Source: Mesaphorura yosii (lineage: Eukaryota; Arthropoda; Collembola; Poduromorpha; Tullbergiidae). Taken from it: a DNA stretch of 64,000 nt. The notes beneath the pieces were generated by a model. The model was not told where the DNA came from and made no database searches. It saw only the letters and a program-made list of their open reading frames with translations. Below, one piece after another: positions 12,341-26,100 of this stretch. The translations under genes were made by a program, and so were the position numbers. Location: NCBI GenBank assembly GCA_009869945.1, contig WIXG01000088.1, positions 62,001 to 126,000 of the forward strand. Direction: 5' to 3'. Every line of letters begins with the position of its first letter. The first letter of the stretch is position 1.

Positions 12341-15300
12341 GAGCTCGATTTAATGAATCAACTTTGCGCATCAGAAACTGAAATGGTTCGGTCAAAATGC
12401 GCTTCCCCGAGAACTGGTTTTCTCCATCAGCCTCCTAACCCAAAACTAGGCATCAGCTCACACTCTGCCTCGATTCCGATTCACCCTATTCACGCACCGC
12501 ATCGCGTACGCACAGCGAAATCCGGAGAGAGCCTCAAGAGTAACTTGGAAAGAGTTGAACACTCCAGTCTGAAGAGAGGACTGCCAGAGCGAGTACCGAA
12601 GCAAAAAAGTTTACAGCACAAGCGAGCTGCCTTTGCTCAAAAGGGAAAGCCACCAGAGCAAACCTTAAGCACGGACAGCACGATGGCGACTAGGACTTGT
12701 AGCTAGCCAGCTCACTTTGGTGCTTTTCTTTCTATGCTTTCAAATCATATAGGGACGAGTGCAGCAGCGGAGGCGAGGCAAGAGAGGAGAATAGAATAGA
12801 GTGAATTGGAGTTGGTCGTCGGCCTCCTTCAGTTGGAATTTTATAACTGGAGCAAAATAGGTTATGCGCGTTTAGTTTGGTGGGAATAAGTACGACGGCG
12901 ACAACAGCCCAGCGTTTCTCTCGCTACTCCACTTTCTCCGTGCTCCGTGTCTCCTCAGGAAGAATTACGTGCTACGCTCTCGCTCGTGAGTAGGAAGACA
13001 GCTCCGGGTTTCAGTTTCCAGATCACGTTTCTTTGGTTCTTCTTCCATGCGAAGATTATAGCGTGTAAGCTTCGAGCAAACGAAGAAGAGTCTCATTCAG
13101 AATCTCCTCAAAAGTTGGTTTGGTGCGGTAGAGTCACAACCTGAACGAAGCAAAGGCAAAATTCTAAACTTTCACTCTCGTTTGCCACATTCAATTCTCT
13201 CGATGTTCTTTTTCCTGCTTCGCTCCGCTCTCGAGTCTCAGCTTTAGTCAGTTTTGTGCGGCAAGTCGAGCAGTAGGTTGCGAGTTGCAGAAGTTTGGCA
13301 GGTTAAACGGAAGCCAATTTTCAAACATCACATTTCGTGTCCGTGCATTAGCGTTATCGTCGGGTGAATTGTGCGAGTTTACGCGTCCGGGTCAAAAGTA
13401 CGTGCGTCCACGCACCGTAATTTTCGTCGCATTATCACACGTACATATGCATCGTGGGAGAAAATGACTTTCTTTCCTACGCTGTGAGAAAGCGGAAGAC
13501 GGCAAGACGGAAGGTACGCGATCTCGTCTCGAACTGTTAGCTTGTAATTCAGTTAACGTTTCCAGACGTTTCCAGAACTCGACGTTTCCTATTTATACCA
13601 ACGCCAGCAGCCAACTTGATGATAGTAATCGTCTAAATGAAATAATAGTACCCTTCAAAGGAGAAGACAGCGTTTCAACTCAGCCGATTGCTGTCACTTG
13701 AAAGAAAGATTTCCATTATTCATCACGAGATTGCAAGACTTGATTTGTACTCGCTAAACTCAAGTAAGATTGAACAGAAGTTTTGGATTGCATTTCAAAG
13801 TTTCAATCAGCATTCTAAGCAAGATTCTTGAACCTAATTTGGATTGGTGGACTAAAATTTAAATCAATTAGTGGAACGAACGAACGTGTGAAGCGTTTGT
13901 TTATGTCGTGAAGCCGTACACTGGTTGTCGATTAGAACAAACAAGATCAATCACTTGTGGTAAGTGTAATTAATTCTTGGAATTAGTACGGCTTCCCGAA
14001 ACGAAGGTTACGCTATTAATTTTGAAACTATCCATCTATCCAGTGTTTATTAATTCCAAAAATTCACATTCGACTATGCGCTTAAGTTCTGAGTTTCATT
14101 CCAAAAAATGTGCAAATAAATTCCAATCTCTCCAATGAGGAAGAAGGAAGAATGTAGAAAGTAGAAGTAAATAATCTCATGAAACCAGAATTGAATGGAT
14201 TTGTGAAAAGGAGCAGAAGAGACTCCGAGCGAGCAAGCGGAGTGTACACAAGTTGTACTTGTCGAAGTGGATGAATGGGAAGATGCATCGACTTTATAGA
14301 AATCAAAGTAAATAACAAACATTGTAAATCAGTGGGTTTCTTCTTAATATTTGTATTTGTGTCGGGCTCCGCTGCAGCTTCAGCACAACAGTTATTACAT
14401 TGAATATCCCTTAAATTTCCGGAAGTAAGTTTGAACGAGCTCTCCTTCCGCCTCGCCTTCCCCTTCGTTCGTTGCAGCAGCTCTTGAGCTCTGGGTCTCT
14501 GGATTTTATAAAGATAATTCTGCTCATCTTATTCATTCTAGATTTGGATGCCTTCGAATTTATTTTCTCTTTTGCTTATTTACTTTCTTGTTATTGTGCA
14601 TGCATTTATTGTGTTTCGTACCTTCAGGCTGCTACAAAGTCTACGCATCACGCATGTTGCTTGTACCGTATTTCGGTTTGGTTCGATTTTATGCACTGTG
14701 ATGTTTGTGTGCAAGAAATAAAAATCAAACCACGGTGCGTGCGTGTTCTCTTATGTGAGTTGAATACGAAATGGTCAAACGTCGGGGTGGACCCGATGAA
14801 GGGTTAAGCCATTCAAGAATCGAACACGAAAAGTTGCCTGTATAAGCAATACACACAATTATGTGTGCGTAATTTCTCTCCGATCTCATAAATCATCTCT
14901 CTGAGCAGGCCCACTCCGGCAAGCCTCCAAGCAGAACGAGCAGACATGGACGTGTTTCACATAGCAAAGTTTTTCACATGAAATTTAGACTGTAATTAGT
15001 CAGAGCTTTATTGGAGTGTGAAATAAATCTACCGCGGTCCCTTTTGAAGCGCGAGCTTTAGCTAGATACATCGTGGCCAACTTTAAAGAAATGTTTGTAT
15101 AAGAAGTTTCGCCTGAATGATGAAAATTAATCTGGTATCAAATACATATTATAGTTTGTTTTGATGCTACTTCGAAATTGCCAATATTTGTCTGCAATTC
15201 GATGTCCGGCAGCCGCTGTGCTATGGCGGTTCCTGTTTTGATCCAGTGCTCAGACGTATTTTCATATTCGTATGTCGCGAGACCTCAAAATCAAACGTAA

Positions 15301-16711
15301 ACAAAATCCTGAAAGGAAAGTAAAAAATGACAGAAGCAATTTTTTTCATTTTACTTTTTGTTGTTGAACTTCTCTCCCATATTTTCCCTTTGTGCGTATT
15401 GTACCACTCGAATTGAAATTCCAGCAAATAAGAAACAGCGAATTTTATATGCACTGGCTTCAGCGGTCCGCGGCGCGGGTTCGTGGGCGAAGCAAGTCAA
15501 CAAAGAATTTGCAATGTAATAACATCATTCCGCATTGCATACTTCGTATTCGCTTGAGTTTGAAGAGTGTGTGTGGTCGGTGCTCATCCGAACAATGGAG
15601 CCACATTTCTCAATAATATAAGACAAACATTCGGACGCTCGTATTACGCCGAAATACCAAAGATCACATCGATTTTGGAACACTTCTATGGCTTGGCGAT
15701 ACGATACGATGCGAGGCTCTCACTCTGTTTCATCCTCTTCTCTTTTGTGTCTTGTGTGCAGGAAAGCCACGAGATTGAATGGCCTAGTCTGACCCTCCCA
15801 CAAATCATGTTCGGCACAAAATCAACATAACCTTCCGTCGAAAAGCAAGTTATTTTTGTTTCCCAGAACTTCACTGTCAAGAACTGAAAGACCAGTGCCA
15901 GTGCGCGTCGAAAGGACAACGAACGACAACTTGCGTCATTCAAATACAAGAGCTCTCAGGCGATTGTCAAATTATCAAGATCTTAAACACGAACTCCAAC
16001 TTCTGGAATTATTTTTAGCAGTCGAGGGTTCAGGGTTAAGTCGAACCGCAGCGGTAAAAATAGTTTATACGCAACCACCGAAAGCAGTCGCTCCCAAAAT
16101 GCCGTACGCATTGTGCACCGGCACAAGTTAAGTAGCCAACATCAGCCGCCCGGAGTGCTACACAATAGCACCTAAGACAGAGCACAGAGTCACAAAAGAC
16201 TCAGGACAAAAGTTTTCCTTGGAGGGAGGACGAGAAACAACGAGCCAGGCAGCAACGAAGGCTAACAAGTAAGAAAATGTTTCATAATTTTTGTGCAAAG
16301 AAGTAAGTTATCGCGTAAGCAGCCCGAAATGCTCGGCTAAGACCCCAAAGTACGGCATCAGTGGAAATATATAAATTGTAAAAAAGGAAAAGCAAAGTTT
16401 TGCTCTCTTTTGACTAAACTTTCTCCGTCTATTATTCTTCCAACTATTTACTTCTCCTCCATTCTTAATGTATGAGATCTCGCTTCGCTTTCTCCGATTT
16501 CACTTTCTTTCTACTCTACCAATTATAAAGTGACACTTTTTTTTACTACGAGCAGTGCACTACGCACGACTTTCGTTTTCTGCCAACGACCCGGTCTAGT
16601 AATTCTCTTTTCTTAGTCTCTCATTATTAATTTTCACTTTGAGCTTTCTCCGTGCTCATAACTTAAGCCACCTTGCACTACGGCACTCTAATCTTTCCCC
16701 TGTATTTACAG
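12341..16711 (+). other. Probable promoter/5'UTR region of Dpr gene A
   Basis: No protein-coding exon is supported here. Parts of it (about 12,350-13,520 and 15,850-16,270) look less A/T-rich than their surroundings, as 5'UTR exons often do. A candidate initiator lies at 13,248-13,253. Possible donors are AAG/GTACGC at 13,513/13,514 and CAA/GTAAGA at 16,268/16,269. A strong pyrimidine-rich acceptor ends at 16,711. A 117-codon ATG-started frame at 12,353-12,706 has no recognisable domain, and frames of that length are expected by chance. Assignment to the Dpr gene rests on position and splice-site-like sequence, not on transcript evidence. Confidence 0.3.
13248..13281 (+). promoter_or_regulatory. 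Candidate arthropod initiator with DPE-like element
   Basis: TCAGTT at 13,248-13,253 matches the arthropod initiator consensus, with the A at 13,250 as +1. GGTTGC at 13,276-13,281 matches the downstream promoter element pattern RGWYV, but begins at +27 rather than the canonical +28. A donor-like AAG/GTACGC at 13,513/13,514 would give a 264-nt first noncoding exon. The one-base spacing error and the short motifs make this tentative. Confidence 0.22.
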
Positions 16712-17069
16712 ACCTGCTGTGTAGGTTGACAGTGAAAAGTGACACGGATTAACACAAGACTATTCAAGACCCAATGCCGGTGAATGCAGAAGCTGTTATG
16801 ATTGCGATCAAGTGCAGTGCACGTACACCCTGAATATTGTTAATGTGATGTGTACTTAAAGATTTAATTACACTCGACAGCCGCCAATGCACATGAACGT
16901 TCTAAAGTGATTTTGACTCGTCTTTAATGAATTAAGTAAACAATCTGCGCACGACTGTCATCCGTGGAGTCTGCATACTTTAATCCAATCAGTGGAACAA
17001 GCGTTGCAGCAAGCTCGAAACCGCTGAACCAATTTGTTGCTAACTGAGCATAACAGAGACAACCACAAA
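16712..17069 (+). other. Probable 5'UTR part of Dpr gene A first coding exon
   Basis: A pyrimidine-rich tract running into TTTACAG ends at 16,711 and is a convincing splice acceptor. The 358 nt between it and the ATG at 17,070 contain stops in all frames. These include an in-frame TGA at 17,025-17,027, which prevents any N-terminal extension of the Dpr protein. The upstream partner exon is uncertain; a GTAAGA donor at 16,269 would give a 443-nt UTR intron. Confidence 0.35.
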
Positions 17070-17172
17070 ATGTTCCCGTCAAACTTAAGCCCGTCGTCAT
17101 CGGTGACGTCGTCCAAGACGACGATTCTCCTGCTGAACGTTCTGCTGGTGTTCATGAACATTCTCCTCTACG
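17070..17172 (+). CDS. Dpr gene A coding exon 1: start codon and signal peptide
   Basis: It encodes 34 residues plus one base (phase 1). The ATG has an arthropod-like context (CACAAAATG), and an in-frame TGA 43 nt upstream fixes the start. Residues 1-18 are Ser/Thr-rich and residues 19-34 are strongly hydrophobic, as expected for a signal sequence ending near the exon border. The donor is G/GTAAGT. The split Gly codon joins correctly to the next exon. Linkage to that exon is inferred from phase match, content and the usual Dpr gene structure, in which the signal exon lies far upstream. Confidence 0.72.
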
Positions 17173-20100
17173 GTAAGTTGCTCACATTTCTATTCATCTC
17201 GGGCAGTGAACGCAAATTCATTTATAACTTGTAAATAAGATTTATTGGTCAACTCGTTGAGCTCTTTCCGAGCGGCACAAGCAACGCACTGGGGCAATAA
17301 ATCAAATTCACGAAAATTATTATTAAAAATCCGAGTCATAAATATCTCGGATCGCATGTCTCATGATATCGTTGTTGTGTATTGGGAAGTGGAGGGGAAA
17401 ATAATGACCGTAGCATTGATGTATGAACGGACTACGTGCCTGGACTGAAAGTATCAAATAAAGATCGGAAGTGGGCGGAGTTGATACAACAGAGTAAATA
17501 CAGGTTCTCATAACCGTAATAATAGACAACTATTAGGCACTTTATCATCCTGAGATATTTGTTTAGGAGAGCAAGCATTTAAAGCCAATTATTTCATAAT
17601 CGGCTTGCTGTGCACTCATTCTAAAAACAAGAAAACAGAAAACAAGCGCCTCGGGACAATGAGCTTTTAATTCAAAAGCTAGATTAAAATTGTGGTGCAT
17701 TAATTGACTTTACTCACAAAAGTGAGTTATGAGAAATTGCAGCTTATTTGTCAGATGCCTGTCAATCTCTCATGAGCGCATATTTCCTGTGTGATAATCA
17801 TTCAAATGAAGTTCTGAAGCACAAAAGAATGCGACCTGTGCATACCAGACGTGAAACGCACTCGAGTGGAAAAAGATTCATTGATGTACGTCTATTTGAG
17901 GCAGGGTGCCATTGCATATACTCAATGTATTGCACTTTCCCTATTACGTATAAAATATTGTAAAGAAGCCCTCCTTCGTCTGTGGAAAAATACTATGTCT
18001 GCGCACGTTGAAGCTGTTTCCGCTGAATTCGAGTTTGACTTTGAAAGTTTGTAAATAACGATGCATCTCAAAGAACTTTCGCTTGAGGGATTGCATTGCA
18101 TTTAGTGTGAACTGTACTTTTTGTCTCGACAGACGACCTCTTTGCTTGGTATTTATAGCCTGACGTGTCAACGACTGAACTCATTGTTAGTTTATCTTTG
18201 TCAACATTTTGCATTCGCAGTACTGCATGGACACCTCACCAAATAGCAGGACTGAGGGGGATTGTTTATTTTCGTTTTCGATGAGCACCGTGAAATGGTA
18301 ATATGAGTGGGGAAAATGAGAAGTTTATGAAATATAAGGTTTAAAGTTTACAAATCACTGCATCACAGACCCAAACATAAACAATGTGAGAACCGATGAA
18401 AACGCAAGTCGGGCTTCGCTCCAGTTGCCTTGCTGCGCAATTTTATAGTTCATAGAAGTCTGTCTCATCAGTCATAATTGCCATTCCTGTCCAGAACGCA
18501 TAAAAAAGTAGACCAACCATCAGCAGTGACTAAATGGAAACCACAGGTTAATTAATTGTGAGTCTTCACGCTCAATAATTCTGCTTGGGGGATCACAAGT
18601 GCCACACATTGCAATAGTTCGGGAAGATTTGAATACGAGGTAGCACGCGGACCAGGCTACAGAAATGTGACTGAGGATGCCTTTGATCGTTCTTAATTAG
18701 CATGCCTACGTAAACAAAGTATTAACAGACGACTTGCGCAAGGAAATAGCGCACATGGCACTTTTTACATCAAAGAAATTCGATAATTGTGCTGAGTGTG
18801 CGGTGTCATGCCAGATGCTGCTGGCCCTGTTGGTGCGTACGCTGAAACACATGGTCAAGTTCGGAGTTCATAATTCGGAAGACGGTAACAAATTCGAGCT
18901 GTCATCGGACACACAGAAGAGATGACGGAGCATACGAGAAAGGAAGGAAGCAACACGCATCCGTGTTAACTGGAGCAAGTTGTCAGCTCCAGTTAGAACA
19001 GCGATCAGCGTAACACGGAAGACAACAACAAAACGCTGACATTATAGGACGGTAAACTGAGTAAACTCAATCGCCTTGATGACGATGATCGTGTCCTTTT
19101 TGATAAATTGTTGATGGAGTAAATTGTCTAGGGATTCATTCCTCTTTCTCTTCGTGTTCCCTTCATTTTTATGTAACGCATTTTCCGTCGGTTGTTTCGA
19201 AAACCGGCCGTAGTGTGCCTTCGTCCATTTCTCTGTGAATTTCTTCCTTGTAATAAGCAGAACTAGAACTTTACTGAGAAGCGTAATTAAGTGGCGTCCC
19301 AAAATATGGAATAAACGCTACCTATATTTGCTTTGAATTTTACCTTAGCCTGGAGATGCAGTTAAAATGTTGCCGTGAAATGGCAGTTGAACTCGAAATT
19401 ATGAACGACAATTTACTATTAAAAAAAAGGTACTTACTTTGATTTTGCTCTTGTCCTTCTTGTGACACGTCTCTAAGAAAAGTCAAAGTGTAACTCTTCA
19501 ATACTCAACTTCTCGTCTCACGTAAGGAAAGCACGAAAAAAGAAACTTCGCAGAAACTGGAAAGAATAACTTCAGAAAAACGTCAAATTCATCTTGTCAT
19601 GATTTGGTGTGGGAATACGCTGCAAGTCAATCAGTGTTAGCACCAACAGCATACGACGTTGTAGCAAAGAAATGACAGCGTGCAAAGTTATCGTGATGCT
19701 AAACTTGCCCAGGCGGAGTAAAGTCAAGGAGTAAACTGCACACTCTCGGATTTCACTGAACTCAAGTTTCCTTGTTTCGCCGTCGTGCTTGTGAGCACAA
19801 TAATAAACGACAGGAGGAAAGTTATAGTTTGGATAAGGAAATCTGCAGTCCGCTTGGAAGTGTGTATGAACAACTCACAGCACAGTATAACGAGATTAGT
19901 CTGGAATGAAAATTTGCATGAGAACTTTTAGTTTGGAAATGTGTCATATTTTGATGCATTGGGTTCAACGGTGGTTCACCACCACTCTAATTATAGAAAC
20001 TATTACTACAGTGCAGCACGCACAATCTGTGTTTGTATGCGGATAACTATAATCCCGAGTTAATTGAGTTATTCGAGTAAATACACGCACGTCCGCAAGG

Positions 20101-23100
20101 CTCAACAGATCTTGTGTTAGGAGCCGTGAATACTTAAGGCAAACTTCCTGGTTCCCTTTCGTAGGCTGTACTGTTTGCTTTGCTTAATTTTCTTCTGCAA
20201 GCTTAACTCGGTTTGCCCATTTCTTACCCAAGTATAGACTGCGTTATGGATCAATTAAAATTTCCGATTATTTAATTACTCCCATATTTTAAGTTAATTT
20301 TGCTTTTGCGTTTTGTGTTAAGGTACTAATGAACTGTGTCAGTCTAATTAATCACAACTCCGACGTATGCAGTAAATATTTCAGTGTATTTGAATTTGAA
20401 TATTCACTTTGGAAGCACAAATCTTATGATTTATCCGAACCAGGGATTCTAGTTTAATCCATACAAACTTCTGGGAGAATTGTTAATATTTATCTTTTGG
20501 ATATTTACGAACAAAGTTCACGTGGAATTGGGTTGCGCATCCTTCCGGGGAGGGAACACACATAATACTAAAGCCGAACCTGCGCTTCAGAAAGCCCAAA
20601 GGTTGTTGCCATTTCGTATGAAATTACTTCTTTCACTTTTCGAAATCAACTCTTAAAAGTGGGCGAAAGTAACGTCGAACTGTGAAGTGCAGTGCAAACA
20701 CACTATCCCATCCAGTCCATTGGCAAAAAGTTTTACTTGAGTAAATAGTATCAGTAATGCTTTTAAGTATGCTTCATTAACTCGCGTGTGCAGATTGAAT
20801 GCTTTCTTTCTCCTACTTTCTCGAGATCATTTTCAGTCATCCTCCACTTTGAATAGACGGGCACACGTGGCACAGATTGAATTTAAACTTTAAACTCGTT
20901 GTGGAAAGTCAATCACATTGCAGATTGAAATATTCATGTTGTGCACCCTACCAGAAGCCCAGCCTGACGTCTCACCTCACTTTCACGCATTTTGACGTCG
21001 TAATCATAATCAATCCCCGTAATGCGAATAAAGCTTTGAGCCTTTCTTCACCAAGTAAATTCCGTTCATTCCTCCCTGCAAAGTATAGAACGTTAACAGC
21101 ACTTAATACGAGCTCGTATGCTTATGCTTGAGTTCCTACGAAACATGAAGATGAAAATATGAGGCAACGGCAACTTTAGGCTTCGCGTTTCGCATCTTCT
21201 TTCCTGTGAATCCTCAGCAAATCTGCAAACAAGCTTTGTAATTTCTACTTGGTGCAATATCCAGGCCACACCGAGTCACGAGTAGTTCGATTTGCTTTGA
21301 AGAGACGTATCATTTCTTCACTCTGAACATTATGATTATTTGATGCATGAATTTTTTTACTAAACTAATTTTCTCCTTTTGTTTATGATTATTTTATACC
21401 TGGATAATAATAAATTGAGACGGGAGCAGGATTGAAGTCTTCGCAATGAAGAAAAGTACATTTTATACTTTTTCGCTTGCTGCTCTCCTTCTGATTCCAC
21501 TCAGCCTTATCCAGACGAGATCAAAAAACATATTTTCTTTCACTTACCCAACTCCTGTTCTAACGTAATACGCTTTCCTCGCTTTTCATTTTCCCCAGCA
21601 TCTTCTCACTACTTACGAACTACCTTGAAAAAATGAAAGAAGGCAAAAATTATAATCCCCTTTTCGTCTTATCTGCTTACAAATTTTGCTCTCTCGTTCA
21701 AGCAATAAAAAGAAAGCATCAGAGCACGGGTGCGGGCGCACAAAGGAGGATGAGACCTAGAAAGGTACAATTTGTTCTCGAGAATAATAAGCTGCGTGAT
21801 ACACGACAAGACTCGCACTTCACTTTTTATTGCGAAATTTCATAATAAGTATGACACACATGAAATGTTATACTCCTTCATAAAATTAAAAAATTATAAG
21901 ATTTGCATGTAAACAAGATTCGTTCGCGTGGCTCGGCTCTTATTTGGGTCGATACGAGCGGAAAAATAATTGCCAAGATATCTCTTTGAACTCTACGAAA
22001 GTAAGCCACGCTTCTATTTCTTTTAAATGAACCTCAAAATAGAACGAAATGCAAGTGTTGAGATTGGGAATCCGTCATGTTTGAAAATTATGACGCAGCT
22101 TCGAACATCCTTACAATTCTCAATTAAGCAGATTTTTTCAGCGTTTTTGCTGAACGCAACTAGTACCTCCAACTTGAATAGTAAATTAGTTTAATGATCT
22201 ATCGATTCATGGAACGCTCAACGGGAGTGTTTGCCCACACGCAGTACAGCGTGCATGGAGTTAAGTCAGCTGGTCATAAATCACAGTTGTTGTGGTAAGG
22301 CAATACTTAACATTATTGCTTTGGCAAGACTGGCGTTTGAGGTAAGCAGAGAGTGTATGGCCGAAGAGCGATGAAATTCCTAATAAAAACTTTCTTAGCA
22401 GTATTTAACCAGTTGGTCTTTTGCCCATCGGTTGTTTTGTTGCGCTCGTATACTGGGGTAATAAACTGAAAGTACAGCGTTCATAGCGTACAGTTCTGGA
22501 AGTATTGTGTCAAAAATACAGCGAGGTTAGAGAAGTGAGGAAGGGGAATTAAAGAAGCCTCGACTGCAACTGCAACTATTCTCTTGTGTTTCTACAAGCA
22601 GCGAAATCCACGCAATGTGGTGGCGAAACGCGAGTGAACCTGAGTTTTTGTCGGGTGATTTAATGCGATTTTGGTTTTTTGTGTATAATTGTGGGTAGAG
22701 AAATTCACAAGAAAATAACACAAACAGCTCGCCTACCAGCTGCGTAGTGGACGGTAAAGTCTGGCTGAAAAATGGGATTGATCCGGCCAATATGACTTTA
22801 CAATAACGATGTTCATTTTGAAAACTAATTACCTCCAACCAGCCAATGAGAGTTGTAAGCAAAAAACCTTCAGATAGATGATTTCAGAAGTTTGGATTGG
22901 AATCCGGTATGAACAAAATTTGTGAACTTGAGAGTGTATCATGGAAAGGATTAATTAGAAGCGTATTTAATGCATCATGAGTAAAAGGATTAGAACTCAA
23001 TTTTCGAAAGGACTGAAGAATCTTACTTGACAGCATCTGACATGATGCATTTTACGCTTAAAAGTAAAATAATGCTCTTCTATCGTCAACAAGGTCACGG

Positions 23101-26100
23101 GCCTACCTTCAAGCCTTCAAATAATTAATACGGAGTCCAAAAAACTACACCAAACGAAACTGATACGCTTCAAACTCGTTTTTGCCCACTTTTGTCCTGC
23201 CTAGCCCGTCGAGAAAGTCCGAATCCAATTGCGAGGCGTTCAGCATTTGAGAGCTTTTGAAGCTTCCTACGCAGTACAAAAGTCGAAGTTAGCGCACAGT
23301 CTTAGTGAATGGTGGATTTTCCGTTGATATACCGGGGACTTTTCAGAATAAACATCAAGTGTAATACAGAAATATTCCAATACCTCATCAAAAGAATTTC
23401 CCTTTAAAAGAGCAATTTCAAGTATTTGAATTCTGGTAAGAAAAGAATGAAAGGACAATGAAGTGTGAATGAATTGTATCAAGAAATATTAGCGTACAGG
23501 ATATTGGACATGGAAAATAAGTTTATGAAACACACGAAAAGTTTTGAGCACATTTAGCAAAGGCTCTGACCAAGTTTTATTTTATTTCGGGTGTGAAATA
23601 AAGAAAAAGTTGAAAAGTCAATTGAAAAGAATAGAAAAGTGGCTTTATAGTTTTAAAATTGATCGGATACTCGAAATTGAATGAGAAAATGAGGCCAAGC
23701 CTCGTTCAAGGAGAATTATATTACATGGTTCGGGGCACCAATTTACTTGACTTTAATGGTGAAAGTAATTCAGGGGACGGCTTGAAGCGAGTTTCCGAAA
23801 TTCTGGTAAATTCTTTTCGATTACACGAAGTTTGTGAGCGCTTGTATAAAAATTATTTACGCAGTTTTAAATTTTAATATTTGAATTGTGTGAATTGAAT
23901 CGGTCTCAAGGCAGATTCAGTGTATATGCGCCTGGTCGCCTTCAGCTGTAAGTGCATTGTTGCGATCGTTGTAGTGAAGAGTAATCAGTCATGCCAGTCA
24001 GAGCGCAAGCGCATGGCATAAGTCGTACAATATTTGTCATGCACTCAGAGTTCACTCAGAATTGTAGAGCTATTTTCATCATGTGCTCGTGAGACGAATA
24101 CAATGAGCGGAAGGCAAACAAATCTCTACACCTGGTTTGTTCGAGATCTTGAAAATTCGATTTCGTCACATTAAAAATTCATTAAACAACTTGAGCCTTA
24201 AATTATATCGTGCTATTGTTGTTGCTTTTCGTCTGAAGTTCACTACCTAACGTAGCTCGAATAATTTGTCTAAAAATGGTCGGAGTTGAGTAGTTTTTAA
24301 GTTTTGACACCGTGGTGCCTGGCGTGGAGAAAAAAAACTATTTCAGTACATTGTCTACGTTATAATTTTAGTCAAGGTGGGAAATCTCAAGAGAAAGCTG
24401 CGCAGGGACACCTTTCTTGCTTCTCCTCAGCAGACAGCTCCTTACAAAAATCTCTAAACAGTAGAGCATCGTCTTGTTGTAAATCATGCACATTACTCGA
24501 AACAACAATGTCCCGCTTCGACTTCGGGTCAGACACGGACACGAATCAATACAAGTACGCGTTTACTGCAATATCTAAAGTGTGCCATATAGCAGAGATT
24601 ACCTCTGAATTGCTTTTCAGACGGAAGTTCTGTTTGTGCGCATATCGGCAGTGGCGTCGGGGATTACACTTCATTTCAAATGGAGACAGACTTCCACATT
24701 CTGTCGAATGCCAAGCATCATGATAGACGGGTGGTAAACACTTTCGATTTTTAAATTTGAAAATCACAATTGAGAAATCGATACCACACTATTTGGGAGA
24801 AATGAAGACATAATAATACATGGGTTAGGAAAAATCCAAGATGTTTATGACCTACAAAATAAAAGAGAATCTTGTAGGCCATTGAAACCTAATAAAATAT
24901 TAACCTTACTAAATATAAATTATCTTCTGCATTTCCATTTAAGGCTAGACGTATAAACTTGGAGAAGTGTAGCTTCATATAAATCAACATTTTAGTTTGA
25001 GAAATATTAGACACAGAAAGTTGTAACCGAAAGAAGGGAAATATAAAGCTCAAATCTATTCAACGAAACACGGAAGGACATCAAGTGTTGCGTTAGGCAA
25101 ATGTGATTTTTCTCCGCAAACTACGTCTCATTTCTTCGTGAATTGCAACCAGTTACCCGATCCGATTCTACTTGTGTGCGGGTAGTGGTTTCGGATGAAA
25201 CGAACGCCAAAGCATCAATTTCGCTTTTGATCCAAAATAAAATCACTTCAAATCGCCAACCATACAAAAGAAACTGAGACTGGCCTTGCAACCACGCGAT
25301 TAGGAATGAGGCCGAGTGCTTATTTCCTGAAACCATGTGAGTTTCATTTTTCTTTGCAATTCCGACGATTCAAGTTTCTGTTGTCCTGCTTTTCTTCAAC
25401 AGTGGCTGTTCCCTCAATGATCCTTTCCCACGATGAAATGTCCGCCACCTCGATTAATAAAACCTGCAGCAAGATCACACAAGAACCAATCGGACATGCT
25501 GGACATTTCAGTGAATTAAAGCGGTTTTAATAAAGTGGAGTTGAATCAATGTGGTGCTTGGAGCTGGAATTGTAGAGAAACGGAGGTGGAATCAATCAGC
25601 TGCATCGAGCTAGAATTCATGTAATATTGAAAATCCCAACATTATTAATCGTTTTTTTACGAAAAGTCAACTAAATAATTCCAGGAGAGTTATACGCTAC
25701 AGTTGTGGTTAGTGGCAATTGCAGGCGAGAGCCTCAAGGACTGTGTTGAATGACATTATTACAATTGATTGAATGCCAATGCATTTTTTGGAAGTTCTAT
25801 GAGTTATATTCGAAGTCAAAGAAATGTATTCTGTTAATGAAACTGACAGTAGTCCAACTCCACTTACGCATTCTTTGCATTTTGTGAGAATGCATTATGC
25901 TTCATTTGCATAATGCAGGGCAAAATGAAAGCAACAAAAGTGTTTTTTTCTAAATACAACACAACCTCACTTTCATTACTTATGATTTAACTTCTGAGTT
26001 CGTGCACAGTCCGTGTTTCAAATAATAAAAGAATCAGACAATTCACGAATTTGTCATAGTTGGAAATTATTAATTAAACCGAGTCCAAGAGGCAGTTGTC

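Noticed and set aside
12353-12706. 117-codon ATG-started frame upstream of Dpr gene A
   Set aside because: Several frames of this length are expected by chance in the window. The basic, Ser/Pro-rich product matches no family I know; it could at most be an upstream ORF.
24304-24723. 139-codon + strand frame
   Set aside because: It begins at TTG, not ATG, lacks convincing splice sites and has no recognisable domain. Frames this long occur by chance at this base composition.
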